A stretch of 64,000 bases of DNA from contig NZ_LN648875.1 in NCBI RefSeq assembly GCF_000826185.2, positions 802,356 to 866,355 of the forward strand. The letters are read 5' to 3'. The stretch's first letter is position 1; each line of letters opens with the position of its first letter. The DNA comes from Microbacterium gorillae. Lineage in GTDB: Bacteria > Actinomycetota > Actinomycetes > Actinomycetales > Microbacteriaceae. Of the stretch, positions 51,081 through 60,288 are shown piece after piece. Made by a program: the position numbers and the translations under genes. A model generated the notes under the pieces. It ran no database searches, was not told the DNA's origin, and saw nothing but the letters and a program-made list of their open reading frames with translations.

Positions 51081-52559
51081 TCAGGCCATCTCCCGCGCCA
51101 ACGCGCGCTCAAGGTCGTACAGCTCGCCGTCCGCGGCGGAGGCCTCCAGGCGGACTCCGGGGACGGTGCGGGCCAGGTCTTCACGCCGCGGATCGGTGAT
51201 GAAATCGACCCAGGCGCCGTGCATCGTCGCGGCGAGCTCGCGCGGCGGGTGCTCCCCGAGCCGCTCCCGCACGCCAGGGGCGCCGAGCAGGTCCCAGGCG
51301 AAGGGCAGCTCCGCGCAGTGCGTGGCCAGACCGGCGACCGGGGAGCGCCGATCGAAGTCGTAGCGCCACGTGCGAGCGCGGTCCGAATGCCGGTCGCGAG
51401 CGGACGCGAGGCGTGCGACCGGGACGCGGTACAGGCGGTGCGACACCAGTTGCGCCAGACGCTCGGCGGAACCGGGCAGCGTCTCGTCATCGAGGCGCTC
51501 GGCGAGCGCGTCCGGGACGCCGGCGGAGCGCAGGGCCGCGCGCACGTCCACCCTGTCGAGAGCGGCGCCGTACCAGCGCAGGATGTCGCCCATCTCGTGG
51601 GCGTTCGCGCCGAGCAGCAGCGGCGTCTCGGCCGCGACCCCGTGCGACATGGCCTCCTCGACCGAGCACGGCAGGAGATCGTCGTCGAGAGCCGGACCGA
51701 GACTCGGCTCCACGGAGCCGTAGACCCACTGGTGAGCGAAGGCGGCCGGGTCCGGTGCCGTATCCGGGAGGGACGGCTCGACGGAGGCGACGAGCTCTCG
51801 CAGCCGCCCGGCGGAGACACCCGCCCAGCCGGACCGGGTGGGTTCGATTCCCGCGTCGTGCGCCAGTCGAGCGCCGAGGGCGGCGGCGTCCGCGGCCGTC
51901 CGCGTGAGTCCGTTGGCGGACTGCGCGATGACGCCGTTCAGGCGCCCGGCCAGGACCGGCGAGGTCATCAGCGCCAGCGCGGCCGCTCCCCCGGCGGACT
52001 GCCCGGCGAGCGTGATCCGGCGCGGGTCGCCGCCGAACCGTTCGATGTTGGCCTCGACCCAAGCCAGGGCGGCGACCTGGTCCCACAGACCGCGGTTCAG
52101 GGGTGCGTCCGCCATCCACGCGAAGCCGTCGACGCCCAGCCGGTAGGCGACGGTCACGACCACCACACCGGATCGCGCGAAGGAGCTCCCGTCGTACCAG
52201 GGGCTGACCGGCGAGCCCGAGGTGAAGCCTCCGCCGTGCAGCCACAGGAGAACGGGCAGGAGCGGACCGGACGAGGCGCCGGCGGGGGCGAAGACGTTCA
52301 CGTTCAGCACGTCGTCGCCGGCAACGGCCTCCTCCGGGATCATCGTCGCCGCGTCCGCGTGCGCGAGCGGGGTGGGCCCGGGCCGGGTGGCATCACGGAC
52401 CCCCGACCACCGCGTGCGCGGCTGCGGCAGCCGGAAGCGGAGGTCTCCGACGGGTGCCGCCGCATACGGCACACCGAGGTAGCTCGTCACCCCGCCACGG
52501 CGCAGACCGCGGACCGCGCCCGCCGTGGTCTCGAGGATCGGTTCGGGCGAACGATCCAT
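51081..52559 (-). CDS. Type-B carboxylesterase
   Basis: A 492-residue serine esterase of the cholinesterase/para-nitrobenzyl esterase type. The nucleophile is in RITLAGQSAGGAAAL, the oxyanion loop in LLWLHGGGFTSGSP, and a candidate catalytic His near ATHCAELPFAWDL. AAGGAG lies five bases before ATG 52559; an earlier ATG (52589) has no such site. It has no signal peptide, so it acts inside the cell. Co-transcribed with the exporter. Confidence 0.92.
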   Translation of the reverse strand: MDRSPEPILETTAGAVRGLRRGGVTSYLGVPYAAAPVGDLRFRLPQPRTRWSGVRDATRPGPTPLAHADAATMIPEEAVAGDDVLNVNVFAPAGASSGPLLPVLLWLHGGGFTSGSPVSPWYDGSSFARSGVVVVTVAYRLGVDGFAWMADAPLNRGLWDQVAALAWVEANIERFGGDPRRITLAGQSAGGAAALALMTSPVLAGRLNGVIAQSANGLTRTAADAAALGARLAHDAGIEPTRSGWAGVSAGRLRELVASVEPSLPDTAPDPAAFAHQWVYGSVEPSLGPALDDDLLPCSVEEAMSHGVAAETPLLLGANAHEMGDILRWYGAALDRVDVRAALRSAGVPDALAERLDDETLPGSAERLAQLVSHRLYRVPVARLASARDRHSDRARTWRYDFDRRSPVAGLATHCAELPFAWDLLGAPGVRERLGEHPPRELAATMHGAWVDFITDPRREDLARTVPGVRLEASAADGELYDLERALAREMA

Positions 52560-52598
52560 GTCATCTCCTTCGGACCGGCCGTCGCTCATCCCCGCAGA

Positions 52599-52634
52599 GT
52601 TCGTGTATAAGGATGAATGTCCGTTTTATCAGAC
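52599..52634. promoter_or_regulatory. Paired operator-like sites between esterase and amidohydrolase 2
   Basis: GTTCGTGTATAAGGAT (52599) and GTCCGTTTTATCAGAC (52619) begin exactly 20 bp apart in a divergent promoter. Both fit GTyC-N8-(G/A)(G/A)A(T/C). Confidence 0.5.
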
Positions 52635-52792
52635 TCTATGAGAGGGTGCAGACGGCGTCAAGCAAGCGGTCGGCTGAGGTCCCTGAGGGTTCTTCTCATG
52701 TCGCCGACCGCATGCGGTACCGGAGGATGGGAGCACGCGCGCCGGTGCTCCCGACATGACCGGACACGGCGCCCGGACGAAGGGAACCCACC

Positions 52793-54433
52793 ATGCCCGT
52801 GACTCAGCTTCTGCGCGGCCGCGTCCTCCCCCTGGCGCGAGGACTCGACACCGCATCGTCCGTGCTCCTGCAGGGCGAGGACATCGTCGGCGTCGACTCC
52901 TCGGCCGGCGACGGCGCGGCGGTGTCCGACTTCGGCGACCGGACGATCATGCCCGGCTTCATCGACGCGCATGCGCACGCGCAGTCCTCGGCGATCGGCG
53001 CCGCCTCGATGCTCGACTGCGTCAACACGTGCTCGTCGATCGAGGAGATGCAGCAGGTGCTGCTGGACCAGATGGACGTCGCCCGGGACACCGGCTGGCT
53101 GCACGCGCGCGGACTGTTTCAGCTCAACGTCCGGTGGTCGGACGGGCGCTACCCCACGCGGGAGGACCTGGACCGGATCACGACGAAGTATCCCGTCGCC
53201 CTCCGCACCGGCCACATCAGCGTCCTCAGCACGAAGGCCATGGAGGTCCTGGAACTGCACCGGTTCTTCGACGTCAAGCACGGTTCCGGTGGCCCCGTGA
53301 CGATTCAGCGCGGCGATGACGGCCAGCCGAACGGCCGGATCACGAACCTCGACGGCCTGCTCGCCTACCCGGAGGCCGACGAGGCGACCATGCGGCGGAC
53401 GATCGCCGAACGCCTGCACCTCGACTACACGGCGCGCGGAACGACGACGGTCTGCGAGATCAGCGACGCGCGGTTGCCGCTGGACATCCTCACCGAGCTG
53501 CTGGAGGACGGCACGCTCGCCTCCCGCTTCAAGATGCTCTTCCGCGTGCCGCGCATCATGAGCTTCGACGACGCGCTGCACTGGCGTGACTCGGGGATTC
53601 GCGAGATCCCGGGGCTGCTGGAGATGATCGGCGTCAAGCTCTTCGCCGATGGCGGTATGTCCTCCGGCGATGCCGCACTCGAGGTGCCGTACCTGGACCA
53701 CGTGGCCCTCGAACCGGGCTCCCGCGGTGTCCTGTCCTATGACGACGCAGAGCTCGCCGACCTCATCCGGAAGACGCGGGACGCGGGCCTGCAGCTCGCG
53801 CTGCACTCCCTCGGCGAGCGCTGCCAGGAGCAGGTGTGCCGCGTCACCGAGTCACTCGGCGTCGACCCGGACCTGCCGGTGCGGCTCGAGCACGGGGCCG
53901 ACTGGGTGTGGAACCCGGATACGCCGTCGCGCTGGAAGCGCGCCGGCGCCGTCCCCGTACCCAACCCGGCGTTCATCTACCTCATGGCGTCGACGATGCC
54001 CGGACTCCTCGGCGACTACGCCCGGCGTCCCGGCCGTCTCCCGTTCCGCTCCCTCATGGAGGCCGGTTGGGATCTTCCGGCCGGCTCGGACGCCACGTGC
54101 TACTACGACTCCAACGTCAGCGACCCGATCTTCAGCATGTGGGCGACGATGAAGCGCGAGTCCTGGGACGGCAGCATCGTCGAGCCCGACGAGGCGCTGA
54201 GCCTCGAGCAGGCGTTGCGCATGCACACCGTGAACGGCGCGAAGGCCCTCGGCGAGGGTGACCGCAAGGGCACCCTGGAAGCCGGCAAGCTCGCCGACCT
54301 CCTCGTGCTCGACCGCGACATCACCGACGGTGTGGACGCGGACAACATCCGCGACGTGAAGATCGATTTCGTCTACGTCGGCGGCCGGCAGGTGTTCGCC
54401 CGCGACGGCGCGCAGGCCCCGCTGCCGGCCTGA
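52793..54433 (+). CDS. Amidohydrolase, YtcJ-like (Amidohydro_3) paralog 2
   Basis: A 546-residue paralog of the enzyme at 44912. HxH is in MPGFIDAHAHAQS, further metal ligands in LALHSLGER and RLEHGADWVW, and an Asp in AGSDATCYYDSNVSD. The C-terminus LVLDRDITDGVDADNIRDV is nearly identical to paralog 1, while the N-terminal half differs more, pointing to different amide substrates. AAGGGA precedes the ATG. It ends 5 bp from the convergent crotonase-fold gene with no terminator between. Confidence 0.92.
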   Translation: MPVTQLLRGRVLPLARGLDTASSVLLQGEDIVGVDSSAGDGAAVSDFGDRTIMPGFIDAHAHAQSSAIGAASMLDCVNTCSSIEEMQQVLLDQMDVARDTGWLHARGLFQLNVRWSDGRYPTREDLDRITTKYPVALRTGHISVLSTKAMEVLELHRFFDVKHGSGGPVTIQRGDDGQPNGRITNLDGLLAYPEADEATMRRTIAERLHLDYTARGTTTVCEISDARLPLDILTELLEDGTLASRFKMLFRVPRIMSFDDALHWRDSGIREIPGLLEMIGVKLFADGGMSSGDAALEVPYLDHVALEPGSRGVLSYDDAELADLIRKTRDAGLQLALHSLGERCQEQVCRVTESLGVDPDLPVRLEHGADWVWNPDTPSRWKRAGAVPVPNPAFIYLMASTMPGLLGDYARRPGRLPFRSLMEAGWDLPAGSDATCYYDSNVSDPIFSMWATMKRESWDGSIVEPDEALSLEQALRMHTVNGAKALGEGDRKGTLEAGKLADLLVLDRDITDGVDADNIRDVKIDFVYVGGRQVFARDGAQAPLPA

Positions 54434-54438
54434 GCCGC

Positions 54439-55200
54439 TCAGCCCTCGGACGGCCCGGTTCCGGTGAACTGCGGCGCGCGCTTCTCGATGGAGGCGCGGA
54501 TCCCCTCGGCGAAGTCGGGGGTGGACAGCAGCGCGGCCTGAGCGGTCGCCTCCACATCCAACGCCGCATGCACGTCCGCCACGAGGCGACGGCGCAGCGT
54601 CGCCCGAATCGCGGTGAGGGACAGCGGTGCGGACTCCGCCATCGCACGAGCGAAGTCCATCGCGGCGTCGAGGAGTTCCGCGGCCGGTGCGAGCCGATCG
54701 AGCAGGCCGAGATCGCGGGCCTCCTCGCCGAGCACGTTCCGTCCGCTCAGCAGCAGCTCGGCCGCCACCTGATTGCCCACGACCGCCGGCAGCGTGACCG
54801 AGAGCCCGAAGCCCTGGTGGAAACCGAGGCGCGCGAAGTTGGCCGTCAAGCGCGTCTCCGGCGTCCCGACGCGGAAGTCGGCCGCGAGCGCGAGCCCGAG
54901 ACCGCCACCGACGACCGCCCCCTGCAGGGCCGCGACGATCGGCTTGCGGGTCGTGAACAGGGCGAACGCGTCCCGGTAGACGGCGCGGAGCCCGGCCTCG
55001 TCCATGGTGCGCAGATCCGCGCCGGGGCAGAAGTGACGGCCCTCGGCGCACAGCACGACCACGCGGACCGCGGTCTCCGCGTCGAACGCGCGCAGCGCCG
55101 CGCCGATCTCGGCCAGCAGCTCCTGGTCGAAGAAGTTCAGCGGCGGACGGTGGAACTCCAGAATGCCGACGTTCCCGTCGATGCGCGTCGAAACGGTCAT
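54439..55200 (-). CDS. Crotonase-fold (enoyl-CoA hydratase/isomerase) protein lacking both hydratase glutamates
   Basis: A 253-residue crotonase-superfamily protein with the oxyanion-hole stretches AEGRHFCPGADL and GAVVGGGLGLALAADFR. The two catalytic glutamates of enoyl-CoA hydratase (144 and 164 in the rat enzyme) align with Gly and Phe here, so simple hydration is unlikely. Isomerase, C-C hydrolase or decarboxylase chemistry is possible. The start is coupled to the ligase stop (ATGA). Last gene of the right-hand operon. Confidence 0.88.
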   Translation of the reverse strand: MTVSTRIDGNVGILEFHRPPLNFFDQELLAEIGAALRAFDAETAVRVVVLCAEGRHFCPGADLRTMDEAGLRAVYRDAFALFTTRKPIVAALQGAVVGGGLGLALAADFRVGTPETRLTANFARLGFHQGFGLSVTLPAVVGNQVAAELLLSGRNVLGEEARDLGLLDRLAPAAELLDAAMDFARAMAESAPLSLTAIRATLRRRLVADVHAALDVEATAQAALLSTPDFAEGIRASIEKRAPQFTGTGPSEG

Positions 55201-56774
55201 CCGGCCACCTCCGCCGTGAGCCGCGCTCCGATTTCACGGACGACGCGGGGCTTGTCGATCTTGCCGGCGTGGTTCGTCGGCAGCGGCTCATCCAGCACCA
55301 CCCACCGACTCGGTACGGCGAAGGACGCGATGGCGGAGCGGACACCGGCCGCGAGCGCGGTCTCGTCCACCTCTCCGGCGGCGACGACGACCGCGACGAC
55401 CTCTTCGCCGAGCTCCGCATGCGGGATCCCGAACACGACGGCTTCGCGGACACCGGGCATCGCGGCCAGGGCCTCTTCGATCGCCGCCGGGGCGATGTTC
55501 TCTCCGCCGCGGATGATCATGTCCTTCGATCGACCGGTGATCCAGAGGTAGCCGTCCTCGTCGATCCGGCCGAGGTCGCCGGTGTGCAGCCAGCCCGCAC
55601 TGTCGATCGGGCTCACCGCGTCGGTGCCGAGGTAGCCGCGCATCTGCGTGGGGCTGCGGACGAGGATCTCCCCGTCGCCGCTCTCCCGCGGCGCGATGGC
55701 GAGCTCGACGCACGGCAGCGCTCGTCCGGTCGCACCGGGACGGGACGTGGTGTCCGCACCGGACGCGGCGACGGCCTGTCCGCCGTTCTCGGTGAGCCCG
55801 TAGCCCGTCGCGATGCGCGGGGTGATGCCGGGCAGTCCGGCACGCGTGCGGGCCAGCAGTTCGGGTCCGACCGGAGCCCCACCCATCGTGAGCGCGCGCA
55901 GGGTGGACAGGTCGCGCGTCCGGGCATCGGGATGCTCGATCACGCGCGTCACCATGGTCGGCACGGCGCTCCAGCGCCGAATGCCCCAGGCTTCGATGAG
56001 GCGGAGGGCCTCGGCGGGGTCGAACCTTCCCGCCGGCATCACGAGGGTGTCGCCGACGATGACCGAGCGCAGCAGCGTCTGCACGCCGCCGATGTGGAAC
56101 ATCGGCCCCGTGTGCAGGGCCGCCTCACCGTCGGTGTCCTGCACCTGGTGCGGCATGCGCTTGGTGATGTGCAGCAGCATCTGCAGGCCGGCCAGGAGGG
56201 CACGATGCGTGAGCTCGACCGCCTTCGGATGACCCTCGGTCCCGGACGTGAAGATGACGACCGCGGGAGCGTCCTCGTCACCGTGCGCCACGGCGTGCGC
56301 CGGAGCTCCCTCCGCCTCGGCCAAGTCCCACGCGGCGTGGGTGATCCCCGCCAGGGCAGGCCGGTCCAGTCGCGGATCGACCACCACGGCGGCGGGGGCG
56401 AGGGTGGCGACGGCGTGCGCGAGTTCGGTCTCGCTCCACCAGGCGTTCGCGAGCACGGGAACCGCGCCGCAGGCGGTGATCGCCCAGTAGTGGACGATCC
56501 ACTCCGGACCGTTCCAGCCGAGCAGCAGCACCCGGTCTCCGGGCGCGACGCCGACGGCCTGCAGGCGCGCGGCGTCCGCTCCGACGGCGGCATGCAGGTC
56601 GGCGAAGGTCACAACCCGCTCGCCCTGCACGAGGTGCGGGCGGTCGGCCCAGCGCAGGCCGAGATCGAGCAGTTCCTCCAGCCGGCGGGGACGGTCCCGG
56701 TACATCCGGAACGCGATCCCGTCGACCTGCTCGACCGCGATGTCCGTGCCCCACACCGGCGATGACTCACTCAT
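55197..56774 (-). CDS. AMP-forming acyl-CoA ligase
   Basis: A 525-residue ANL-family ligase that activates a carboxylic acid to its CoA thioester. P-loop VIFTSGTEGHPKAVELTH, core motif GYGLTENGG, hinge region GWLHTGDLGRIDEDGYLWITGRSKD, and the catalytic Lys in NHAGKIDKP near the C-terminus. ATG 56774 overlaps the upstream hotdog gene by 8 bp. It probably provides the CoA ester used by the flanking hotdog and crotonase-fold enzymes. Confidence 0.94.
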   Translation of the reverse strand: MSESSPVWGTDIAVEQVDGIAFRMYRDRPRRLEELLDLGLRWADRPHLVQGERVVTFADLHAAVGADAARLQAVGVAPGDRVLLLGWNGPEWIVHYWAITACGAVPVLANAWWSETELAHAVATLAPAAVVVDPRLDRPALAGITHAAWDLAEAEGAPAHAVAHGDEDAPAVVIFTSGTEGHPKAVELTHRALLAGLQMLLHITKRMPHQVQDTDGEAALHTGPMFHIGGVQTLLRSVIVGDTLVMPAGRFDPAEALRLIEAWGIRRWSAVPTMVTRVIEHPDARTRDLSTLRALTMGGAPVGPELLARTRAGLPGITPRIATGYGLTENGGQAVAASGADTTSRPGATGRALPCVELAIAPRESGDGEILVRSPTQMRGYLGTDAVSPIDSAGWLHTGDLGRIDEDGYLWITGRSKDMIIRGGENIAPAAIEEALAAMPGVREAVVFGIPHAELGEEVVAVVVAAGEVDETALAAGVRSAIASFAVPSRWVVLDEPLPTNHAGKIDKPRVVREIGARLTAEVAG

Positions 56775-57936
56775 GCGGCGTCTCGCTGCGTCGGGGCAGA
56801 CGCACGATGGCGCTGCCGGGCATGACGTTCTGCTCCCGCTGGTTCCAGGCCCACGTCTCGACGTGCACCACGGCGTCCCCGTCAGCGTCGATCTCCTTGG
56901 CCACGACGCGACCCCCGAGGCGGACGACGTCGGAGAGGTAGACGTGCGAACGGTACTGACCGTGCAGCTCCTTGAGGAAGCCGTCATCGCCCATCCAGTT
57001 GGTCAGGGCGTGGATGCCCCAGCAGGTGCGCTGGATGCCCACGTCGTATGCCATCTGCGCACCCTGCAGGCGTGCCGCGTAGTCGTTGTAGTGCACGGAG
57101 TAGACCGGCTCGAGCGCCTGGGTGTTCGGGTCGCGGTACGCCCAGCTCGGGTGCTTGCGGTAGCGCTGAAGCGCGGTGCGGTGCGCGGCCAGACGGGGGA
57201 TGGGGGCCGCACCGGAGGCGACGAACGCGATCTCGTCGGTGAGTCCGATCGGACCCTTCGTGACGGTGTCCAGCTCGTCCCCGACCTCGACGTCCTCCCA
57301 GAAGCGCGGCACCGCACCGCGCGGGGCCTCGGCGAGCACGTCCTCCTCGATCGCGGTCAGCTGCTCGGGCGTCCACGGGTGGGGCAGCTCGATCTTGCGC
57401 GATTCCCGACGCTCCTGCATCTCGCCGCGCTCGAAGCGCATCCGCGAGCAGATGAACGTCGCGACCAGCTCGTCGTCCTGGTTGTAATACTCCTGGCGCA
57501 GGTAGTCCTTGATGCGGCGGCCGCCGAAGCTGCTGTCCGTCGGGCCGTCGAAGCCGTCGAAGAAGACCCGCGCGGTGATCTTGTCGCCCACGCGGATGGG
57601 CTTGCGGAACGTCATCCGGGTCTCCGCGTGGAAGCCGCCGAGACCGCGCCAGCCCACCTGGATCGAGCCGAGGCACGCGAAGATGAAGCTCGGCGGGGCG
57701 ATGATGCCACCGAACGAGGTCGCCGCGGCGTAGTCCTCGTCACTGAAGAGCGGGTTGTCGTCACCGATGCCCTCGGCGAAGCGCAGGATCGCCAGTCGCG
57801 TGGCGTACTCGTTGTTCACCGAGGACGCGGTGCGCAGCTCGGTGCCGATGAGGGCGCGCATGTCCGCGAGCATCTCGTCGGTGAACCGGGCGCTCGCCAG
57901 TTCCTTGGTGATCGTTCCAGCGGTCTCGGTGCTCAT
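56767..57936 (-). CDS. Double-hotdog MaoC-type acyl dehydratase
   Basis: A 389-residue fusion of an N-terminal FAS1-like dehydratase hotdog (FAEGIGDDNPLFSDEDYAA, with Phe where the hydratase motif has His) and a C-terminal hotdog (YSVHYNDYAARLQGAQMAYD). This is one chain where the 25109/25582 genes use two. It should act on an enoyl- or hydroxyacyl-CoA. GGAG lies five bases before ATG 57936; the longer frame upstream is unsupported. Confidence 0.87.
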   Translation of the reverse strand: MSTETAGTITKELASARFTDEMLADMRALIGTELRTASSVNNEYATRLAILRFAEGIGDDNPLFSDEDYAAATSFGGIIAPPSFIFACLGSIQVGWRGLGGFHAETRMTFRKPIRVGDKITARVFFDGFDGPTDSSFGGRRIKDYLRQEYYNQDDELVATFICSRMRFERGEMQERRESRKIELPHPWTPEQLTAIEEDVLAEAPRGAVPRFWEDVEVGDELDTVTKGPIGLTDEIAFVASGAAPIPRLAAHRTALQRYRKHPSWAYRDPNTQALEPVYSVHYNDYAARLQGAQMAYDVGIQRTCWGIHALTNWMGDDGFLKELHGQYRSHVYLSDVVRLGGRVVAKEIDADGDAVVHVETWAWNQREQNVMPGSAIVRLPRRSETPHE

Positions 57937-57983
57937 TCGTTCTCCATCCACTTCTGTCGCCGGCGCCGAGCGCCGGAGGTCTT

Positions 57984-59141
57984 TCACCAGGCCGCGGCCA
58001 GGATCTCGGTCAGCTCGGCCGGACCGGCCGGGCGCGGGACACGGGTGATCGCCCAGTCGTCGCCGGCATGGGCGACGACGTCCGCGAGCTGCGACCGCTC
58101 GACGCCCACGTCGCGCAGGCGCATCGGGCTCCCGAGCGTGCGCAGATACTCCCGGAGCGCCGCGGGGACCTCGGCGACGTCGCCACCGCCCTCGGGCAGC
58201 AGCTCGCCGACGCGGGTCAGTCCGGCATCCGTCGTGCCGAGGTTGTACGCGGCGGTGTGCGGTAGAAGCAGGGCCTCGATCACGCCGTTCGCCGCCGTCG
58301 AGATCGGTCCGAGCGCGTGCGAGAGAGCCTGCGCGAGACCGGTGCCCGCGGCATCGCTGCCGATGCCGGTCATCAGCGCGGCGAGCATGAGCCGGACGCG
58401 CGCGGCGGCGTCGTCGACGTCGGGGAGGAAGCGGATCGCGTCCCGGAGTCCCTGCGCGAGCATCGCCTCGGCCAGCGGATCGGCACCCGCCGCCTGCAGT
58501 CCGTCCACCGCCATCGCGAACGCGTTCAGCGCCGATCCCCGGACCAGTCCGCTCGGCGCGGTCGCTGCCAGCCGCGGGTCGAAGATGACCGCGGTGGCGC
58601 GGGCCTTCGGGTCGAACAGGGCCAGGCGCTCGCCCGTCGCCGGGTCTCGCACGGCTGCGCCGGCCTTCGCGTAGGCGGTGGTGGGCGTGGTCGCCAGGAC
58701 GAGGTTCGGGATCTTCGGTGCCGACAGTCGCGGGCTGACCATCCGCCCGTTTGCGTCGCGCTGCGTGGCCAGCGCGCCGACGTCGGCGGACTCCGCGGCG
58801 AGGATCGACGCGGCCCGGGCCGTGACGACGGCCGAGCCGCCACCGATCGCGAGCACGGCATCGGCCTCGACCTCCCGGAGCAGGTCCGCGGCCTTCATCA
58901 CGCTGGGCACGGGGCTGTGCGGCGCGACCTCGGCGAAGATGCCGGCGCAGCGTGCACCGAGAACCGGCCGGACCAGATCATTCAGCTCCGCGGAACCGGC
59001 GAGCGTGCGTCCGCACACGATCACGACGCGCTGCGCTCGCAGCCGATCGAGTTCGGCGGGCAACCGATCGATCGCGTCGTCACCCCAGAGTGCACGCAGC
59101 GGCGCACCCACGTGACGGACGAACGGCAGCGCAGTCTCCAT
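57984..59141 (-). CDS. Iron-type alcohol dehydrogenase / maleylacetate-reductase family
   Basis: A 385-residue group III dehydrogenase. The nucleotide loop is VLAIGGGSAVVTARAAS, followed by LATTPTTAYAKAG. Metal-binding histidines are likely in GLAQALSHALGPIST and ALLLPHTAAYN, with DGLQAAGADPLAEAMLAQG nearby. Relatives reduce maleylacetate in ring-cleavage pathways or oxidise alcohols. Its ATG overlaps the stop of the upstream zinc dehydrogenase by one base. Confidence 0.87.
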   Translation of the reverse strand: METALPFVRHVGAPLRALWGDDAIDRLPAELDRLRAQRVVIVCGRTLAGSAELNDLVRPVLGARCAGIFAEVAPHSPVPSVMKAADLLREVEADAVLAIGGGSAVVTARAASILAAESADVGALATQRDANGRMVSPRLSAPKIPNLVLATTPTTAYAKAGAAVRDPATGERLALFDPKARATAVIFDPRLAATAPSGLVRGSALNAFAMAVDGLQAAGADPLAEAMLAQGLRDAIRFLPDVDDAAARVRLMLAALMTGIGSDAAGTGLAQALSHALGPISTAANGVIEALLLPHTAAYNLGTTDAGLTRVGELLPEGGGDVAEVPAALREYLRTLGSPMRLRDVGVERSQLADVVAHAGDDWAITRVPRPAGPAELTEILAAAW

Positions 59142-60274
59142 CAGGCCAACCACGGGTCCACGATGGGTTTCATCTCGCTGAGGTTCTGCATGCCGCGCAG
59201 CGCTGCACCGACCTCGTGCAGGCCGTAGCGGTTGGTCAGGATCGCGTCGAAGTCGAACTCGTCCTGGTTGCGCTGCAGGAAGTCCATCGCCTTGAAGTAG
59301 TGCGCGTCGGCCCCGGACATCGAGCCGATCACGTCGATGCCCTTCTTCATGATCGTGGACGGCTGGATCTCCACGGTGTGCGGACCCACCTGTCCGCCGA
59401 CGAGGTAGCGTCCGCCACGGCGGACCATTTCCAGGCCCTCGGCGAACGCGGTCCGGGCGCCGGACCATTCCATGACGACCTCGGCGCCCACACCCCCGGT
59501 GAGGTCCGCGACCGCACCGATCCGCGCGTCCGGCGTCGGCAGGTCCGCGACCGACAGTGTGTCCGTCGCCCCCCACGCCCGCGCCAGTTCGAGGCGGTCG
59601 TCGGGAGCACCGACGGCGATGACGCGACCGGCGCCGGACTTCTTCGCCAGGGCGGTCGCGAACAGCCCGAGCGGACCGGTGCCCTGCACGACGACCGTCT
59701 GCCAGGGCTCGATGCGGCCGACGCGCTCGTAGGCGGCGATCACGGTCCGCAGTGCGCAGCTCGCGGCCGAGGCCCATTCGGAGCGCACGCCGTCCGGGAT
59801 CTTGATCTTGCGGGCCGACGGATAGACGTAGCAGTACTCGGAGAACCCCCCGACGAGGTAGGGGAAAGCCTCACAGTTCTCGCCGTAGCTGCGCCGGCTC
59901 GTGCACAGGTTCGGCTGCAGGGTCACGGCGCAATGGTGGCAGGTGCCGCACCGTCCCTGCGTGAAGGTGATTCGGTCACCGGACCGGACCGCGCCCCCAC
60001 CCGTATAAGAGAGGTCTCCGGCGCCGATGCCCACGACGGTGCCGGCCATCTCGTGCCCGGCGACGACCGGCAGATTGATCGGCCGGATCCCGCCGGCGTG
60101 CAGTGACCCGTCCCAGACGTGCACATCACTGCCGCACACGGTGGCGGCGTCCACGCGGACGAGGAGCGCTCCGGGCTCAAGCTCGGGGACCGGCAGGTCG
60201 CGGACTTCGAGGTCGGCGCCGAACTCGGTGATGACGGCGGCGCGGCTGGTGGTGGGCAGGGCGGACGGGGACAT
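59141..60274 (-). CDS. Zinc-dependent alcohol dehydrogenase (MDR family)
   Basis: A 377-residue medium-chain dehydrogenase: ATVCGSDVHVW and GHEMAG for catalytic zinc, GRCGTCHHCAVTLQPNLC for structural zinc, and VVQGTGPLGLFATALAKKSG for NAD. ATG 60274 is chosen because AAGGATCGCC precedes it. A GTG at 60292 overlapping the metallo-beta-lactamase stop is the alternative and would support coupling. Coupled downstream to the iron-type dehydrogenase, so two alcohol dehydrogenases of different families are made together. Confidence 0.88.
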   Translation of the reverse strand: MSPSALPTTSRAAVITEFGADLEVRDLPVPELEPGALLVRVDAATVCGSDVHVWDGSLHAGGIRPINLPVVAGHEMAGTVVGIGAGDLSYTGGGAVRSGDRITFTQGRCGTCHHCAVTLQPNLCTSRRSYGENCEAFPYLVGGFSEYCYVYPSARKIKIPDGVRSEWASAASCALRTVIAAYERVGRIEPWQTVVVQGTGPLGLFATALAKKSGAGRVIAVGAPDDRLELARAWGATDTLSVADLPTPDARIGAVADLTGGVGAEVVMEWSGARTAFAEGLEMVRRGGRYLVGGQVGPHTVEIQPSTIMKKGIDVIGSMSGADAHYFKAMDFLQRNQDEFDFDAILTNRYGLHEVGAALRGMQNLSEMKPIVDPWLA

Positions 60275-60288
60275 GGCGATCCTTCGGG

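Noticed and set aside
49598..51820. 740-codon frame joining the MFS exporter to upstream sequence
   Set aside because: The upstream 247 codons are an out-of-frame shadow of the carboxylesterase gene; the membrane protein starts at 51079.
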